From contig NZ_AUHB01000010.1 in the NCBI RefSeq assembly GCF_000422965.1, positions 119,915-183,914 of the forward strand: a stretch of 64,000 nucleotides of DNA, written 5' to 3'. A program made the position numbers and the translations under genes. This DNA is from Pleomorphomonas oryzae DSM 16300 (GTDB lineage: Bacteria; Pseudomonadota; Alphaproteobacteria; Rhizobiales; Pleomorphomonadaceae). The first letter of the stretch is position 1; each line of letters opens with the position of its first letter. This document shows positions 8,904-16,989 of the stretch, in pieces. Below the pieces are notes generated by a model. That model worked only from the letters and a program-made list of their open reading frames with translations. It did not search any database and had not been told where the DNA came from.

Positions 8904-9245
8904 CTAATAGAGCCGTCCGCCGACCACCGCGTCCTTGTCGGGCGCCACCAGCACCACCTGGTCGTTGGAATCCGGCACGCCCAGCGTCAACACTTCCGAG
9001 CGCATCGGCCCGATCTGCTTGGGCGGGAAGTTGACGACGGCGAGCACCAGCCGTCCGACGAGGTCTTCCACCTCGTAGTTTTCGGTGATCTGGGCCGAAG
9101 ACCGACGTTCGCCGATCTCCGGTCCGAAATCGATGCGAAGCTTGTAGGCCGGCCGACGCGCCTCCTTGAACACCTCGGCCGCAATGATGCGGCCAACGCG
9201 GACGTCGACTTTCAGGAAGTCGTCGTAACCGATCGGCTCGCTCAT
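8904..9245 (-). CDS. csaA: CsaA-type tRNA-binding domain protein
   Basis: A 113-residue protein that is almost entirely a tRNA-binding OB fold. Recognisable features are DFLKVDVRVGRIIAAEVF at the start, RSSAQITENYEVEDLVGRLV in the middle and PKQIGPMRSEVLTLGV near the end. CsaA proteins are homodimeric and have been described as secretion-related chaperones and tRNA-binding proteins; the in vivo role is unsettled. The gene is three bases downstream of proC in the same orientation, so the two form an operon. Confidence 0.85.
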   Translation of the reverse strand: MSEPIGYDDFLKVDVRVGRIIAAEVFKEARRPAYKLRIDFGPEIGERRSSAQITENYEVEDLVGRLVLAVVNFPPKQIGPMRSEVLTLGVPDSNDQVVLVAPDKDAVVGGRLY

Positions 9246-9248
9246 GCC

Positions 9249-10070
9249 TCAGCCCGCCAGCTCGCGCGACCGATGGGCGGCGGCGGCAACCGCCGCGTCG
9301 ATCAGCGGCTGCCAGCCCTGCTCGCCCATCAATACCGCCAGCGCCGCGGCGGTGGTGCCGCCCGGCGAGGTGACGTTCTTGCGCAGCGTTCCGGCATCGG
9401 TCGGCACGCCGGCCAGGAGCGCGCCGGCACCGACGATGGTCTGGCGGGCCAGCAGCATGGCAAGGTCGGGTGCAAGGCCCGCCTTCTCGCCGGCGGCGGC
9501 CATCGCCTCGACCAGCAGGAACACATAGGCCGGCCCGCTTCCCGACAGGCCGGTCACCGCGTCGATCAGCGCCTCGTCGCGGATCCAGGCCGACTTGCCG
9601 ACGGCATTGAGCAGACCGGAGACGGCGCGCCGATGCGCCTCGGTGACGGCGGCATTGCCGACGGCTACCGACATGCCCTGCCCCACCTGCGCCGGCGTGT
9701 TCGGCATGACGCGGATGATCGGCCCGTCGCCGAGCGCCGCCGCGAGAGTGGCCAGCGTCGTGCCAGCGGCGATCGACACCACCAGTGTCGACGGCCCGAC
9801 CACGCGCTTCAGCGCCGGCAGCGCCTCGCCCATCTGCTGCGGCTTGACGGCCAGCACCACCACGTCGGCGGGATCGGTAATGTCGGCGGCGTCCTTATAA
9901 TGGGTGACCGAATATTCGATCAGCATCGAGAAAGCTTCCGAGCCGATGTGCGGATCGACGATGGACACCGCCTTGGGGTTCATTCCCTTCTTCAGCCAGC
10001 CATGCAGCATGGCTCCGCCCATCTTGCCGGCTCCAACGAGCACAAGCGATCCGATATCCGAAAACGGCAT
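9249..10070 (-). CDS. proC: Pyrroline-5-carboxylate reductase
   Basis: 273 residues. Catalyses the last step of proline synthesis, NAD(P)H reduction of 1-pyrroline-5-carboxylate. The Rossmann motif VGAGKMGGAML is at the N terminus. The ProC signature follows in the C-terminal helical domain (VTGLSGSGPAYVFLLVEAMA, then RKNVTSPGGTTAAAL). VMPNTPAQVGQG marks the active-site loop. The start at 10070 is preferred over an upstream ATG because GGAG lies six bases before it and the protein then begins at the dinucleotide fold as usual. In many Rhizobiales, as I recall, proC sits beside ybjN and ubiK. Here those genes are about 41 kb away in the window. Confidence 0.93.
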   Translation of the reverse strand: MPFSDIGSLVLVGAGKMGGAMLHGWLKKGMNPKAVSIVDPHIGSEAFSMLIEYSVTHYKDAADITDPADVVVLAVKPQQMGEALPALKRVVGPSTLVVSIAAGTTLATLAAALGDGPIIRVMPNTPAQVGQGMSVAVGNAAVTEAHRRAVSGLLNAVGKSAWIRDEALIDAVTGLSGSGPAYVFLLVEAMAAAGEKAGLAPDLAMLLARQTIVGAGALLAGVPTDAGTLRKNVTSPGGTTAAALAVLMGEQGWQPLIDAAVAAAAHRSRELAG

Positions 10071-10540
10071 GGTGATCTCCCCGACCGGCCCGGCCTCACG
10101 CATACGCTGGCCATTGTTCCGGTTGCTTCCGGTCTGCCACAAAACGACCGGTCAGAAAAGCCGCGCATGCCTTCGGCAGCGATTCGTAGACGTGCCGATT
10201 CGGTCCATCCGCAAAATTCCTCATGCCTTGCGGCTCTCTGCGCCCCATTTATGGTTAATCAAATATGTTCCTTAATCGCGCAAATGTGATAATATTCATT
10301 TGTATTAAATTTTGATTGCTGCACCGTTTCAGATCAATAACCATACTGTTGCATCAATACATCAGCCAGAATGCGCCGTCATCTTGCCCAGATTTCGTCA
10401 AATTCTCGCATCGACACCGCCTCATTTGGCCATCATCTTCCACTCATCGAACAGCCGGGCAGTGATTGCTTACGGCCAGATGCAAGGTGTGCGGGGACAG
10501 CTCCCAATGTCACCGCACCAGATGTGTAAGGAGTGAATAA
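10071..10540. other. Long A+T-rich intergenic region before the outer-membrane protein gene
   Basis: This 470-base gap has an A+T-rich core (about 10250-10345), unusual for this genome. It holds no supported ORF and no clear repeat. A long leader and upstream promoter for the abundant-type outer-membrane gene is the simplest reading. An AAGGAG ribosome site lies just before the ATG at 10541. Confidence 0.5.
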
Positions 10541-11149
10541 ATGAGCAAGCTGCTTCTTGGCGCCGTCGCCGGTTCGGCCCTTCTCCTGTCGGCCCCCGTT
10601 TTCGCCGCCGACCTTAACGAGCCGGTCCCGGCTGCTCCCTATGTCGCGCCGGTTTCCACCGCCTTCGACTGGACTGGTGCCTATGTCGGTGCCGACGTCG
10701 GCTACGACTGGGCCAGCAAGGCCTCGTCGGTCGGCAAGAACCATGACGCGGTCGTCGGCGGTGTGTTCGCTGGCTACAACTACCAGATCCAGAACAACAT
10801 CGTCGTCGGCGGTGAAGGCGAAGTCGCTTACGGCGGCGCCGACCCGCTCGCCACCTGGACGGGCGCCATCCGTGGCCGCGCCGGCTACGCCTTCGACAAC
10901 ATCCTGGTCTACGGCACGGCCGGTGGCCTGGTTGGCCAGGGCGAGATGAAGAACAACGGCTCCGACAACACCCGTACGCACTACGGCTATCAGGTCGGCG
11001 CCGGTGTCGAAGCCGCTCTGACCAGCAACATCACGGCTCGTGCCGAGTACCTCTACACCGGCACCAACAGCCGTAACTACGGTTCGGCCGGCGGCGACAG
11101 CGACCTCAACGGCAATGCCGTCAAGCTTGGCGTCGCTTACAAGTTCTGA
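10541..11149 (+). CDS. Outer-membrane beta-barrel protein, Omp25/Omp31-like
   Basis: 202 residues. A signal peptide (MSKLLLGAVAGSALLLSAPVFA, cleavage before AD) is followed by the family hallmark F-D-W-T-G-A-Y-V-G-A-D-V-G-Y. Alternating beta strands follow, ending in V-A-Y-K-F with a C-terminal phenylalanine as needed for BamA-dependent insertion. These small eight-stranded barrels are abundant surface proteins of Rhizobiales; they bind the envelope to the cell body rather than forming large pores. AAGGAG sits nine bases before the ATG. A strong terminator follows, so the gene is monocistronic and probably highly expressed. Confidence 0.88.
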   Translation: MSKLLLGAVAGSALLLSAPVFAADLNEPVPAAPYVAPVSTAFDWTGAYVGADVGYDWASKASSVGKNHDAVVGGVFAGYNYQIQNNIVVGGEGEVAYGGADPLATWTGAIRGRAGYAFDNILVYGTAGGLVGQGEMKNNGSDNTRTHYGYQVGAGVEAALTSNITARAEYLYTGTNSRNYGSAGGDSDLNGNAVKLGVAYKF

Positions 11150-11170
11150 TCTCCCGTAGATCGATAAGAC

Positions 11171-11205
11171 AAGGCCCCGGCAGCTTCGGCTTCCGGGGCC
11201 TTTTT
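11171..11205 (+). terminator. Strong rho-independent terminator after the Omp gene
   Basis: Ten-base stem AAGGCCCCGG / CCGGGGCCTT (its last two pairs use the first T residues), a short loop, then TTTTT. It lies about 20 bases after the stop. Confidence 0.9.
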
Positions 11206-11217
11206 CATGTCGGCATC

Positions 11218-11826
11218 TCAGTGCGGCACGGTCTCGGCAAAGCCGGGACAACGCTCGCCGAAGCGCGCGAACCAGCCGGCAAGGCGCGGCCGGCTGGCGC
11301 GCCAGTCATCGCCAAGGCGGAAATCGATGAAGCCGAGGCCGCAAGCGACGGCGATCTCGCCGACGAGAATGTCGACCTCCGAGGGCGGCTCCTCCTCCAG
11401 CACGTCGAGCGCTCGGTTCATCTTGCCACACTGATGGGCGAGCCAGCGGTCCGAGTAGAGCGGCTCGTCACGGAACATCGTCTCAAGCCGCCGGAGAACG
11501 CCGGCGTCGAGAATGCCGTCGCCGATCGCCTGCAGCTTGAGCGCGGCAAAGCGCGCCACCGGCTCGACCGGAATGATGCGGTTGCCGCCGGCGAGATAAT
11601 CGAAATACTCGAGAATGACGCGGCTGTCGTAGAGCGTCGCGCCATCGGCCAGCACCAGCGTCGGGATCTTGCCCAGCGGATTCTCTGTCCTGAGGCTGTC
11701 GGTGTCGTCAAGAAAGTCGGCGGGCACCACCTCGATCCGGTCGGCAAGGCCGAGGACGGCGGCGGCGAGCCGTGGCTTACGGCCAAAGGGCGAGGTCAAA
11801 GATGTGCGCAGGATCATGTCGGCCAT
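11218..11826 (-). CDS. Glutathione S-transferase family protein
   Basis: 202 residues. The N-terminal thioredoxin-like domain (1-80) contains TSLTSPFGRKPRLAA with a Ser/Pro active-site start, NPLGKIPTLVLADG with the cis-Pro, and the glutathione-binding D-S-R-V-I-L-E-Y. The C-terminal helical domain follows (ERCPGFAETVPH at the end). The NPLGKIP and DSRVI motifs are diagnostic of the fold, but substrate class cannot be assigned. It is divergent from the oxidoreductase gene at 12102, with a 275-base shared control region containing two TACTGAGTA palindromes. Confidence 0.88.
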   Translation of the reverse strand: MADMILRTSLTSPFGRKPRLAAAVLGLADRIEVVPADFLDDTDSLRTENPLGKIPTLVLADGATLYDSRVILEYFDYLAGGNRIIPVEPVARFAALKLQAIGDGILDAGVLRRLETMFRDEPLYSDRWLAHQCGKMNRALDVLEEEPPSEVDILVGEIAVACGLGFIDFRLGDDWRASRPRLAGWFARFGERCPGFAETVPH

Positions 11827-11971
11827 AGCGAGTCTCTTCTATTAAGGCGCACAAACTACGAGCTTTTTTCGCAAGAGCGGATAGGTGAAAAGCCGAGGCG
11901 GAGACTTTTTGCTTGGGTGGCCGGCGAAGCATCGCGCGCGCTCGATAGATTCAAAGACGGCCTTGTTTCTA

Positions 11972-12040
11972 TACTGAGTACACATTTCCATTGACCGTAC
12001 GAACGGAACGGACTAGGGAAATATGTACTGAGTATATATT
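11972..12040. promoter_or_regulatory. Candidate operator pair between GST and oxidoreductase genes
   Basis: Two copies of TACTGAGTAYAYATT (11972-11986 and 12026-12040, 13 of 15 identical) lie 54 bases apart, about five helical turns. Each begins with the perfect 9-bp palindrome TACT-G-AGTA. Between them, TACACATTTCC and GGAAATATGTA form a further imperfect inverted repeat. The layout suggests a dimeric repressor controlling one or both divergent genes. TACT/AGTA half-sites recall HxlR-type boxes. No regulator gene is adjacent. Confidence 0.5.
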
Positions 12041-12101
12041 CACGTCCGGATAGCGCAATCCGCGCCGACCGGAGGCGCCTTCAAGCCCGCCGGAGCAGCC
12101 C

Positions 12102-13013
12102 ATGAAAGCCATTCGTTTCACTCGCTATGGCGGCCCTGAGGTCCTGACCGTGGCCGAGGTCGAGCCGCCGCGTGCCGGCCTCGGTCAGATCCGCATCGCC
12201 GTCCGTGCCTCGGGCGTCAACCCGTCCGACTGGAAGCGGCGCCAAGGCCTCTTCGAGGAAGTGACCTTTCCGGCCGGGGTCGGCGTCGAGGCATCAGGCG
12301 TGGTCGATGAGATCGGCCCCGGCGTGACCGGCGTTGCCCTCGGCGACGCCGTGTTCGGCTTTGGCACCGACACGGCGGCCGAGCAGGCGATTCTCTTTCA
12401 TTGGGCGACCAAGCCGGACAACGTGCCATTCGAGGTCGCCGGCGGACTGCCGGTGATCTCCGACACGGCAACGCGAGCGCTCGATGAAGTGGGCATTGAG
12501 GCCGGCGAGACGCTGCTGGTGAGTGGGGCGGCCGGCGGTATCGGCTCGGCCGTCGTCCAGCTGGCGCGGTTGCGCGGCATCGCAGTGGTCGGCACCGCCA
12601 GCGCCGGCAAGCACGATTATCTCCGCGGCCTCGGCGCCATCCCCACCACCTACGGGCCGGGCCTCAAGGCGCGCGTCGCCGCTCTGGTGCCGAGGGGCAT
12701 CGACGCGGCGCTCGACATCGCCGGTTCTGGGGTCATTCCCGAGCTAATCGATATCGTTGGCGCCCCTGCGCGCGTTCTCTCCGTCGCCGATGTCTCGGCC
12801 GAGTCCTACGGCGCCAAGTTCTCTCATGGCCCGCCGAAAAACCCCGAGCGGATCTTCACCAGCATGGCCCAGCTCTGTTCGGAAGGCCGCTTCCATCTGC
12901 ACATCGACCGGACCTTTGCGCTGGAACAGACCGCCGAGGCGCACAGGATCAGCGCCGAGGGACGGGTGACCGGCAAGCTGGTCATTTGCCCGGATAGACG
13001 TCTTTCCAGCTAG
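12102..13013 (+). CDS. Zinc-independent alcohol dehydrogenase / quinone-oxidoreductase-like MDR protein
   Basis: 303 residues of the medium-chain dehydrogenase/reductase superfamily. It opens MKAIRFTRYGGPEVL, the usual start of QorA-like enzymes. The GroES-like domain has S-G-V-N-P-S-D-W-K-R and GVEASGVVDEIGPGV. The nucleotide-binding motif is SGAAGGIGSAVVQLA (about 145-160), and VCTAS-type NADPH contacts are suggested by GTASAGKHDYL. Structural and catalytic zinc cysteines are absent. The likely reaction is NADPH-dependent reduction of a quinone or enone. It is divergent from a GST, which fits a reactive-electrophile response. Its last 32 bases overlap the convergent DUF1176 gene. Confidence 0.85.
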   Translation: MKAIRFTRYGGPEVLTVAEVEPPRAGLGQIRIAVRASGVNPSDWKRRQGLFEEVTFPAGVGVEASGVVDEIGPGVTGVALGDAVFGFGTDTAAEQAILFHWATKPDNVPFEVAGGLPVISDTATRALDEVGIEAGETLLVSGAAGGIGSAVVQLARLRGIAVVGTASAGKHDYLRGLGAIPTTYGPGLKARVAALVPRGIDAALDIAGSGVIPELIDIVGAPARVLSVADVSAESYGAKFSHGPPKNPERIFTSMAQLCSEGRFHLHIDRTFALEQTAEAHRISAEGRVTGKLVICPDRRLSS

Positions 13014-14016
13014 CCGAAGTGCCGCCGCAACTGGTGGCGGCCGACAGATGGTCGAGCCTGAAGGCCGTGTCGGTGAAGGTCCAATCGGCCTTGAAGGCGC
13101 AGCCGTGATCGTCGGCGCCCTGGGCTTCCAGCCGGTGGCTTGCCGGATCATAGGCGACGCTCGAGAGTACATCGACGCCATACCAGCCGAGCCGGTCGGA
13201 GAAGCCGGCAAAGATCAGCGGCGCCATGCCGCCGATCTCGCCGCTTTCGATCATGTAAAGGCGCGAGACCAGACCCGAAGCGTTGCGGAAGCAGGGAATG
13301 GCATAGAGTGTCGCCGTTTGGCTGAGCGGTGCGATCAGCGGCTTGGCATCGACGATATCGGTGGCGTCGGGCGCCTCGCAGGCGGCCGAGGCGAGATGCA
13401 GTTCGAGAAGGCGCGGCGGCACGCCGGCCGCCGCCAGATGGGCGGCGACGTCGACGTCCGGCGCTTCCGGCAGGCCGATCGGCGGCCCGGCTCGGCGGTC
13501 GCCGGGAATGCCGCTCTGCTGCGCGTCGATCTCGTTGAGGGCCGATGCCAAGCCATCGAGCGGGAAGCGGTCGGAATGCGCCGCGCCAGCGATGTCGATG
13601 AAGGAGAAGCGCAGCATATGACCGCGCTGCACCTCCAGCATCAGCCGGTCGAGCGCCGTCTGCGACACCAGGTAATAGTCGGACGGATGGACGAAGGGCG
13701 CATAGTCCGACACTGGCCGAAGCGTGATGTCGACCCCGTTATCGACCGAGAGTGCCACCGGTCGGTCACGATCGGCTAGCACGCCCTGCGTCGAGATCAG
13801 CACCGTCCAGCGCGCCCGAGTCTCCGGCGCCCGCGACAGCACGAAGACGCTGGCCTTGTCCGGGTTCACCGCCTGCACGCTGGCCGCGCAATGCTTGCTC
13901 TCGTCGCAGACCACCGAGAAGGCGCCGAACCGCTTGGGTTCCGCGGCCGCGGCGCCAACTGCCGTGCTGAGGGCGATCGCCAGCAGCGTTATTCCGAAAA
14001 CCAATCGCCGCGACAT
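12982..14016 (-). CDS. DUF1176 domain secreted protein
   Basis: 344 residues with a clear signal peptide (MSRRLVFGITLLAIALSTAVGAAAAEP). The mature part begins F-G-A-F-S-V-V-C-D-E-S-K-H-C-A-A, the DUF1176/IalB-like opening. It has paired cysteines (AACEAPD, IPCFRN, DDHGCAF) and ends F-R-L-D-H-L-S-A-A-T-S-C-G-G with a late Trp, as in DUF1176. Periplasmic, function unknown. The start at 14016 is chosen because it gives an immediate signal peptide and has GGGGGA upstream; the in-frame ATG at 14043 is the alternative. Tail-to-tail overlap of 32 bases with the oxidoreductase gene. Confidence 0.75.
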   Translation of the reverse strand: MSRRLVFGITLLAIALSTAVGAAAAEPKRFGAFSVVCDESKHCAASVQAVNPDKASVFVLSRAPETRARWTVLISTQGVLADRDRPVALSVDNGVDITLRPVSDYAPFVHPSDYYLVSQTALDRLMLEVQRGHMLRFSFIDIAGAAHSDRFPLDGLASALNEIDAQQSGIPGDRRAGPPIGLPEAPDVDVAAHLAAAGVPPRLLELHLASAACEAPDATDIVDAKPLIAPLSQTATLYAIPCFRNASGLVSRLYMIESGEIGGMAPLIFAGFSDRLGWYGVDVLSSVAYDPASHRLEAQGADDHGCAFKADWTFTDTAFRLDHLSAATSCGGTSASWKDVYPGK

Positions 14017-14153
14017 GTTTCCCCCGATCGCCTCACCTCGCATCGTCTCGCAAGCGGCAAGGCCGCTCGGGCGTGGAAGGCGCTCCTCCTCTTAGGTGGG
14101 GGACCATGACACAGTTGTCGAGCAACCGAAAGGCGACCCGATTTCCGGCTGGA

Positions 14154-15182
14154 TCAGACCTGAAAGGCGTCGCTTTCCCGCGCAATGAGATGCAGCGGAA
14201 AGATCTCCTGGATCGGTTTGCCGCCGAATTCCGCGGCAAAGCGCGGCATGCCGGACAGGACCGCCTCGGCCAGACGCTCGCCAAGGCGTTTGAGGTCGAC
14301 CCGGAAACAGGTGAGGCCGGGCGTGAGATAACCGGCCATCGGCGTATCCACCGAACAGCTGGCGATGGCGATGTCACGGCCGGGAATGACACTGGCCTCG
14401 CTGAAGGCAAGGCAAGCTCCCGCCGCCGGGCGGGAGTCGGAGAACACCACCGCCGTCGGGCGCTCGGGCGCGGCCAGCACCCGCTCCACCACCTTGTAGC
14501 CGCCCTTCTCGTCCGCATCGGTTTCAAGGACGAGACGGAAGGGCAATCCACGCGCATCGAGCTCGCGCTGGTAGGCTGCCTGAAGCAACTGATCGAACAT
14601 CAGCTCGGGCGTTTTGGAGACCAGCGCGATACGCCGATGACCGAACCCCATCAGCCTGTCGATAATGGTGGTCATCGCCCCGTCGAAGTCGAGATCGAGC
14701 CAGGGATGCTGGCCGCCCGACCGGCTCTGCCCCCAGGTGGCGAACGGGATCTTGCGCTTGGTCAGATAGTCGAGGCGAGGATCGTTCTCGCGCGTTTCCA
14801 CCAGCACGATGGCGTCCGCCTGCCGGCGCTCGACGACGCGACGGACGCGGTCGTTGAGCTCCTGGCCGGGCTCGTTCAGGTGGATCATCAGGTCGAGCTC
14901 GAACCGCCGGAAAACCGACTGCATGCTGCGGCTGATCTCCATGAAGATCATCGCTTCCTGGCTCGACGTCCGGTCGGTGGAAAGCACCAGTGCGATGGAA
15001 TTGACGGTGCCCTTCCTGAGGCTGCGGCCCGATTGGTCGGGCGCGTATCCCAGCTCGTCGGCCGCCTCCAGCACCCGGCGGCGCGTCTCGGCATTGACCA
15101 GCGGATGGTTGTTGAGGGCCCGCGACACGGTGCCGATCGACACGTTGAGATAGTCAGCCAGTTCCTTGATGCCCACGATCAT
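14154..15182 (-). CDS. LacI family transcriptional regulator of the adjacent carbohydrate operon
   Basis: 342 residues. The N-terminal LacI helix-turn-helix reads GIKELADYLNVSIGTVSRAL, with the hinge-helix region NHPLVNAETRRRVLEAADELGY. A periplasmic-binding-protein-like effector domain (about 65-340) follows, with the subfamily phrases RIALVSKTPE and DIAIASCSVDTP. The start at 15182 gives the canonical length; an upstream start at 15263 would run into a hairpin repeat. It is transcribed away from the ABC/GH31 operon whose promoter at 15472 overlaps a TGTAAA/TTTACA inverted repeat. By family precedent it is a repressor released by the imported sugar or its hydrolysis product (inference). Confidence 0.88.
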   Translation of the reverse strand: MIVGIKELADYLNVSIGTVSRALNNHPLVNAETRRRVLEAADELGYAPDQSGRSLRKGTVNSIALVLSTDRTSSQEAMIFMEISRSMQSVFRRFELDLMIHLNEPGQELNDRVRRVVERRQADAIVLVETRENDPRLDYLTKRKIPFATWGQSRSGGQHPWLDLDFDGAMTTIIDRLMGFGHRRIALVSKTPELMFDQLLQAAYQRELDARGLPFRLVLETDADEKGGYKVVERVLAAPERPTAVVFSDSRPAAGACLAFSEASVIPGRDIAIASCSVDTPMAGYLTPGLTCFRVDLKRLGERLAEAVLSGMPRFAAEFGGKPIQEIFPLHLIARESDAFQV

Positions 15183-15210
15183 CCCGCCCTTTTGCCCAAA
15201 GACTACAAGT

Positions 15211-15381
15211 CCTAGTGGTTCGACTCCGACATTTGCATCCGCCTGATACCAGCCTCGGAGCAAATGTCGGAGTCACTAGAACCACTAGAAAGTCATTGGC
15301 TCTAGTGGAGCTTTTGAATTTGACATTTGATCTGGAGCTTGATGTCAGGCGGGACTCAAATGTCAAATTCGCTCCACTAGG
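15211..15381. repeat. Head-to-head pair of bulged hairpin elements with CTAGTGG ends
   Basis: Element A (15212-15288) and element B (15302-15380) are two copies of one structure in opposite orientation, separated by 13 bases. Read in a common orientation, each has a 10-bp outer stem starting CTAGTGG, a four-base bulge on the 5' arm (TAGT in A, TTTT in B), a 15-bp inner stem and a 23-25 base loop containing TCAGGCGG. Stem arms are perfectly complementary within each copy but differ at six positions between copies, all compensated. The whole unit starts CCTAGTGG and ends CCACTAGG, like a small inverted-repeat (MITE/BIME-like) element. It lies upstream of the lacI-type gene. Confidence 0.85.
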
Positions 15382-15471
15382 CGTTCACCGGAAGCCCTCC
15401 GCCGGAACAAGCCCTCTCCGTTTCGCCCGCATTCCTGATACCAGCATCCGAACGTCTCGTCCAAAAACAAT

Positions 15472-15514
15472 TTGACTCGACATTCGATGAATTGTAAATT
15501 CGCAATCGTTTACA
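15472..15514 (+). promoter_or_regulatory. Promoter and LacI-type operator of the ABC/GH31 operon
   Basis: A -35 element TTGACT (15472-15477) is followed at 17 bases by the -10 TAAATT (15495-15500). The inverted repeat TGTAAA (15493-15498) / TTTACA (15509-15514), spaced 10 bases, overlaps the -10. That is where a LacI-family repressor would block transcription. Binding is inferred from position and half-site sequence. Confidence 0.55.
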
Positions 15515-15665
15515 GCAGCACTGAGCGGAGAGAGTAATCAGCGCTGCGACGCTTTACGCATGGCTATACATCCAAATCGCGTTACGATTCGCGATGACGC
15601 AGCATGTCGCGTTGTTTCAACGGCGCGGCAACGGGCTTTTGCATGCCAAGTGGAGGAAAACGACT

Positions 15666-16874
15666 ATGATGAGGAAGCTATTGCTTGGGCTTGTCTTCTC
15701 GACAGCCGCCACAAGCGCCGTTATCGCCGCGCCGGTGACGCTGCAAGTGTGGGCGCTCGACGAGCCGGTTCATTTCACCGAAAACATGGCCAAGGAATTC
15801 GAGGCCAAGAACCCGGACATCAAGCTCGACATCAAGCTGGTCAATTTCGCCAATATTCTCAACGACACCATCCGTGCCGTGTCGACCAACACCGCCCCCG
15901 ATCTCCTGATGCTCGACAATCCGGATATCGCCTCGGTCGCCTCGCACGACGTGTTGCTCGACCTCAGCGATCGCATCGCCGCCTCCAAGGTGGTCGACGC
16001 CAAGAATTTCTATCCCGGCCCGATCAATCAATCGACCTGGAAAGGCAAGATCTACGGCTTCCCGCGCGGCGGCAATACGCTCGGCCTCTACTATAACGCC
16101 GACCTGTTCAAGGCTGCCGGCCTCGACCCGACCAAGCCGCCCCAGACCTGGGACGAAATCTCCGCCGCCGCCGCCAAGCTCACCGACGCCAAGAAGCGCC
16201 AGTATGGCTTCGGCTTCTCGGCCGTCGCCACCGAGGAATCCACCTTCCAGTTCCTGCCCTGGGCGCAGTCGGCCGGTGGCGACTTCAACGCCATCAACAC
16301 CGACGGTTCGGTGCGGGCGCTGCAATTCTGGCAGAAGCTCGTCGACGACAAGGTGGCAACGCCGGAAGTGCTGGTGCTCAACCAGCCCGACCTCGGCAGC
16401 CAGTTCGTTGCCGGCAACATCGGCATGATCGTCACCGGCTGCTGGGAGCTGCCGCGCTTTGCCAAGGAAGTGAAGTTCGACTGGCGCGTCGCCCTGATGC
16501 CGATCGAAAAGGCCGGCGCGCCGCGCGCTTCCGCCCTTGGCGAACTCGCCTATGCCGTTCCCAAGACCTCGGCTCATCCCGACGAGGCCTTCAAGTTCCT
16601 CGAATACATCTATTCGCAGAGCTCGCGTGACTGGAACGAGTACGGCTGGCTGCCGCTCGACCAGACCGCCACGCCGAAGGACCCCAAGTGGCCGGAAGCC
16701 TACTCCGTGTTCGCCGAGCAGATGAAATACGCCCGTGGCCGTGGTCCGTCGCCGGTGTGGCCGAAGGTCTCCAAGGCCATCCAGACGGCGATCCAGGACA
16801 CCCTGACGCACAAGACCGACGCCAAGACTGCCCTCGACACCGCCCAGGCCACTATCGACGGCCTCATCAAGTGA
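15666..16874 (+). CDS. Carbohydrate ABC transporter substrate-binding protein (CUT1, family 1 solute-binding)
   Basis: 402 residues. A signal peptide (MMRKLLLGLVFSTAATSAVIA) leads to APVTLQVWALDE. Typical family-1 features follow: PDLLMLDNPDIA, KGKIYGFPRGGNTLGLYYN, PKTWDE-like PQTWDEISAAAAKLTDA, and GNIGMIVTGCWELP. It is the periplasmic ligand receptor for the two permeases and the ATPase encoded next. GGAGG at 15652-15656 supports the ATG at 15666; the next codon is also ATG. The ligand is unknown, but the GH31 enzyme at the end of the operon suggests an alpha-linked oligosaccharide or glycoside. Confidence 0.88.
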   Translation: MMRKLLLGLVFSTAATSAVIAAPVTLQVWALDEPVHFTENMAKEFEAKNPDIKLDIKLVNFANILNDTIRAVSTNTAPDLLMLDNPDIASVASHDVLLDLSDRIAASKVVDAKNFYPGPINQSTWKGKIYGFPRGGNTLGLYYNADLFKAAGLDPTKPPQTWDEISAAAAKLTDAKKRQYGFGFSAVATEESTFQFLPWAQSAGGDFNAINTDGSVRALQFWQKLVDDKVATPEVLVLNQPDLGSQFVAGNIGMIVTGCWELPRFAKEVKFDWRVALMPIEKAGAPRASALGELAYAVPKTSAHPDEAFKFLEYIYSQSSRDWNEYGWLPLDQTATPKDPKWPEAYSVFAEQMKYARGRGPSPVWPKVSKAIQTAIQDTLTHKTDAKTALDTAQATIDGLIK

Positions 16875-16989
16875 CCTGAAACCGGTCGGGTTGTCCTCTC
16901 CTGCAACCCGGCGCCTCCGTCCGGGGCGATCCCCCATCGTCCCGGACGCCACGACCAGACGGATATCTTCCGCATCGGACGACGGGATC

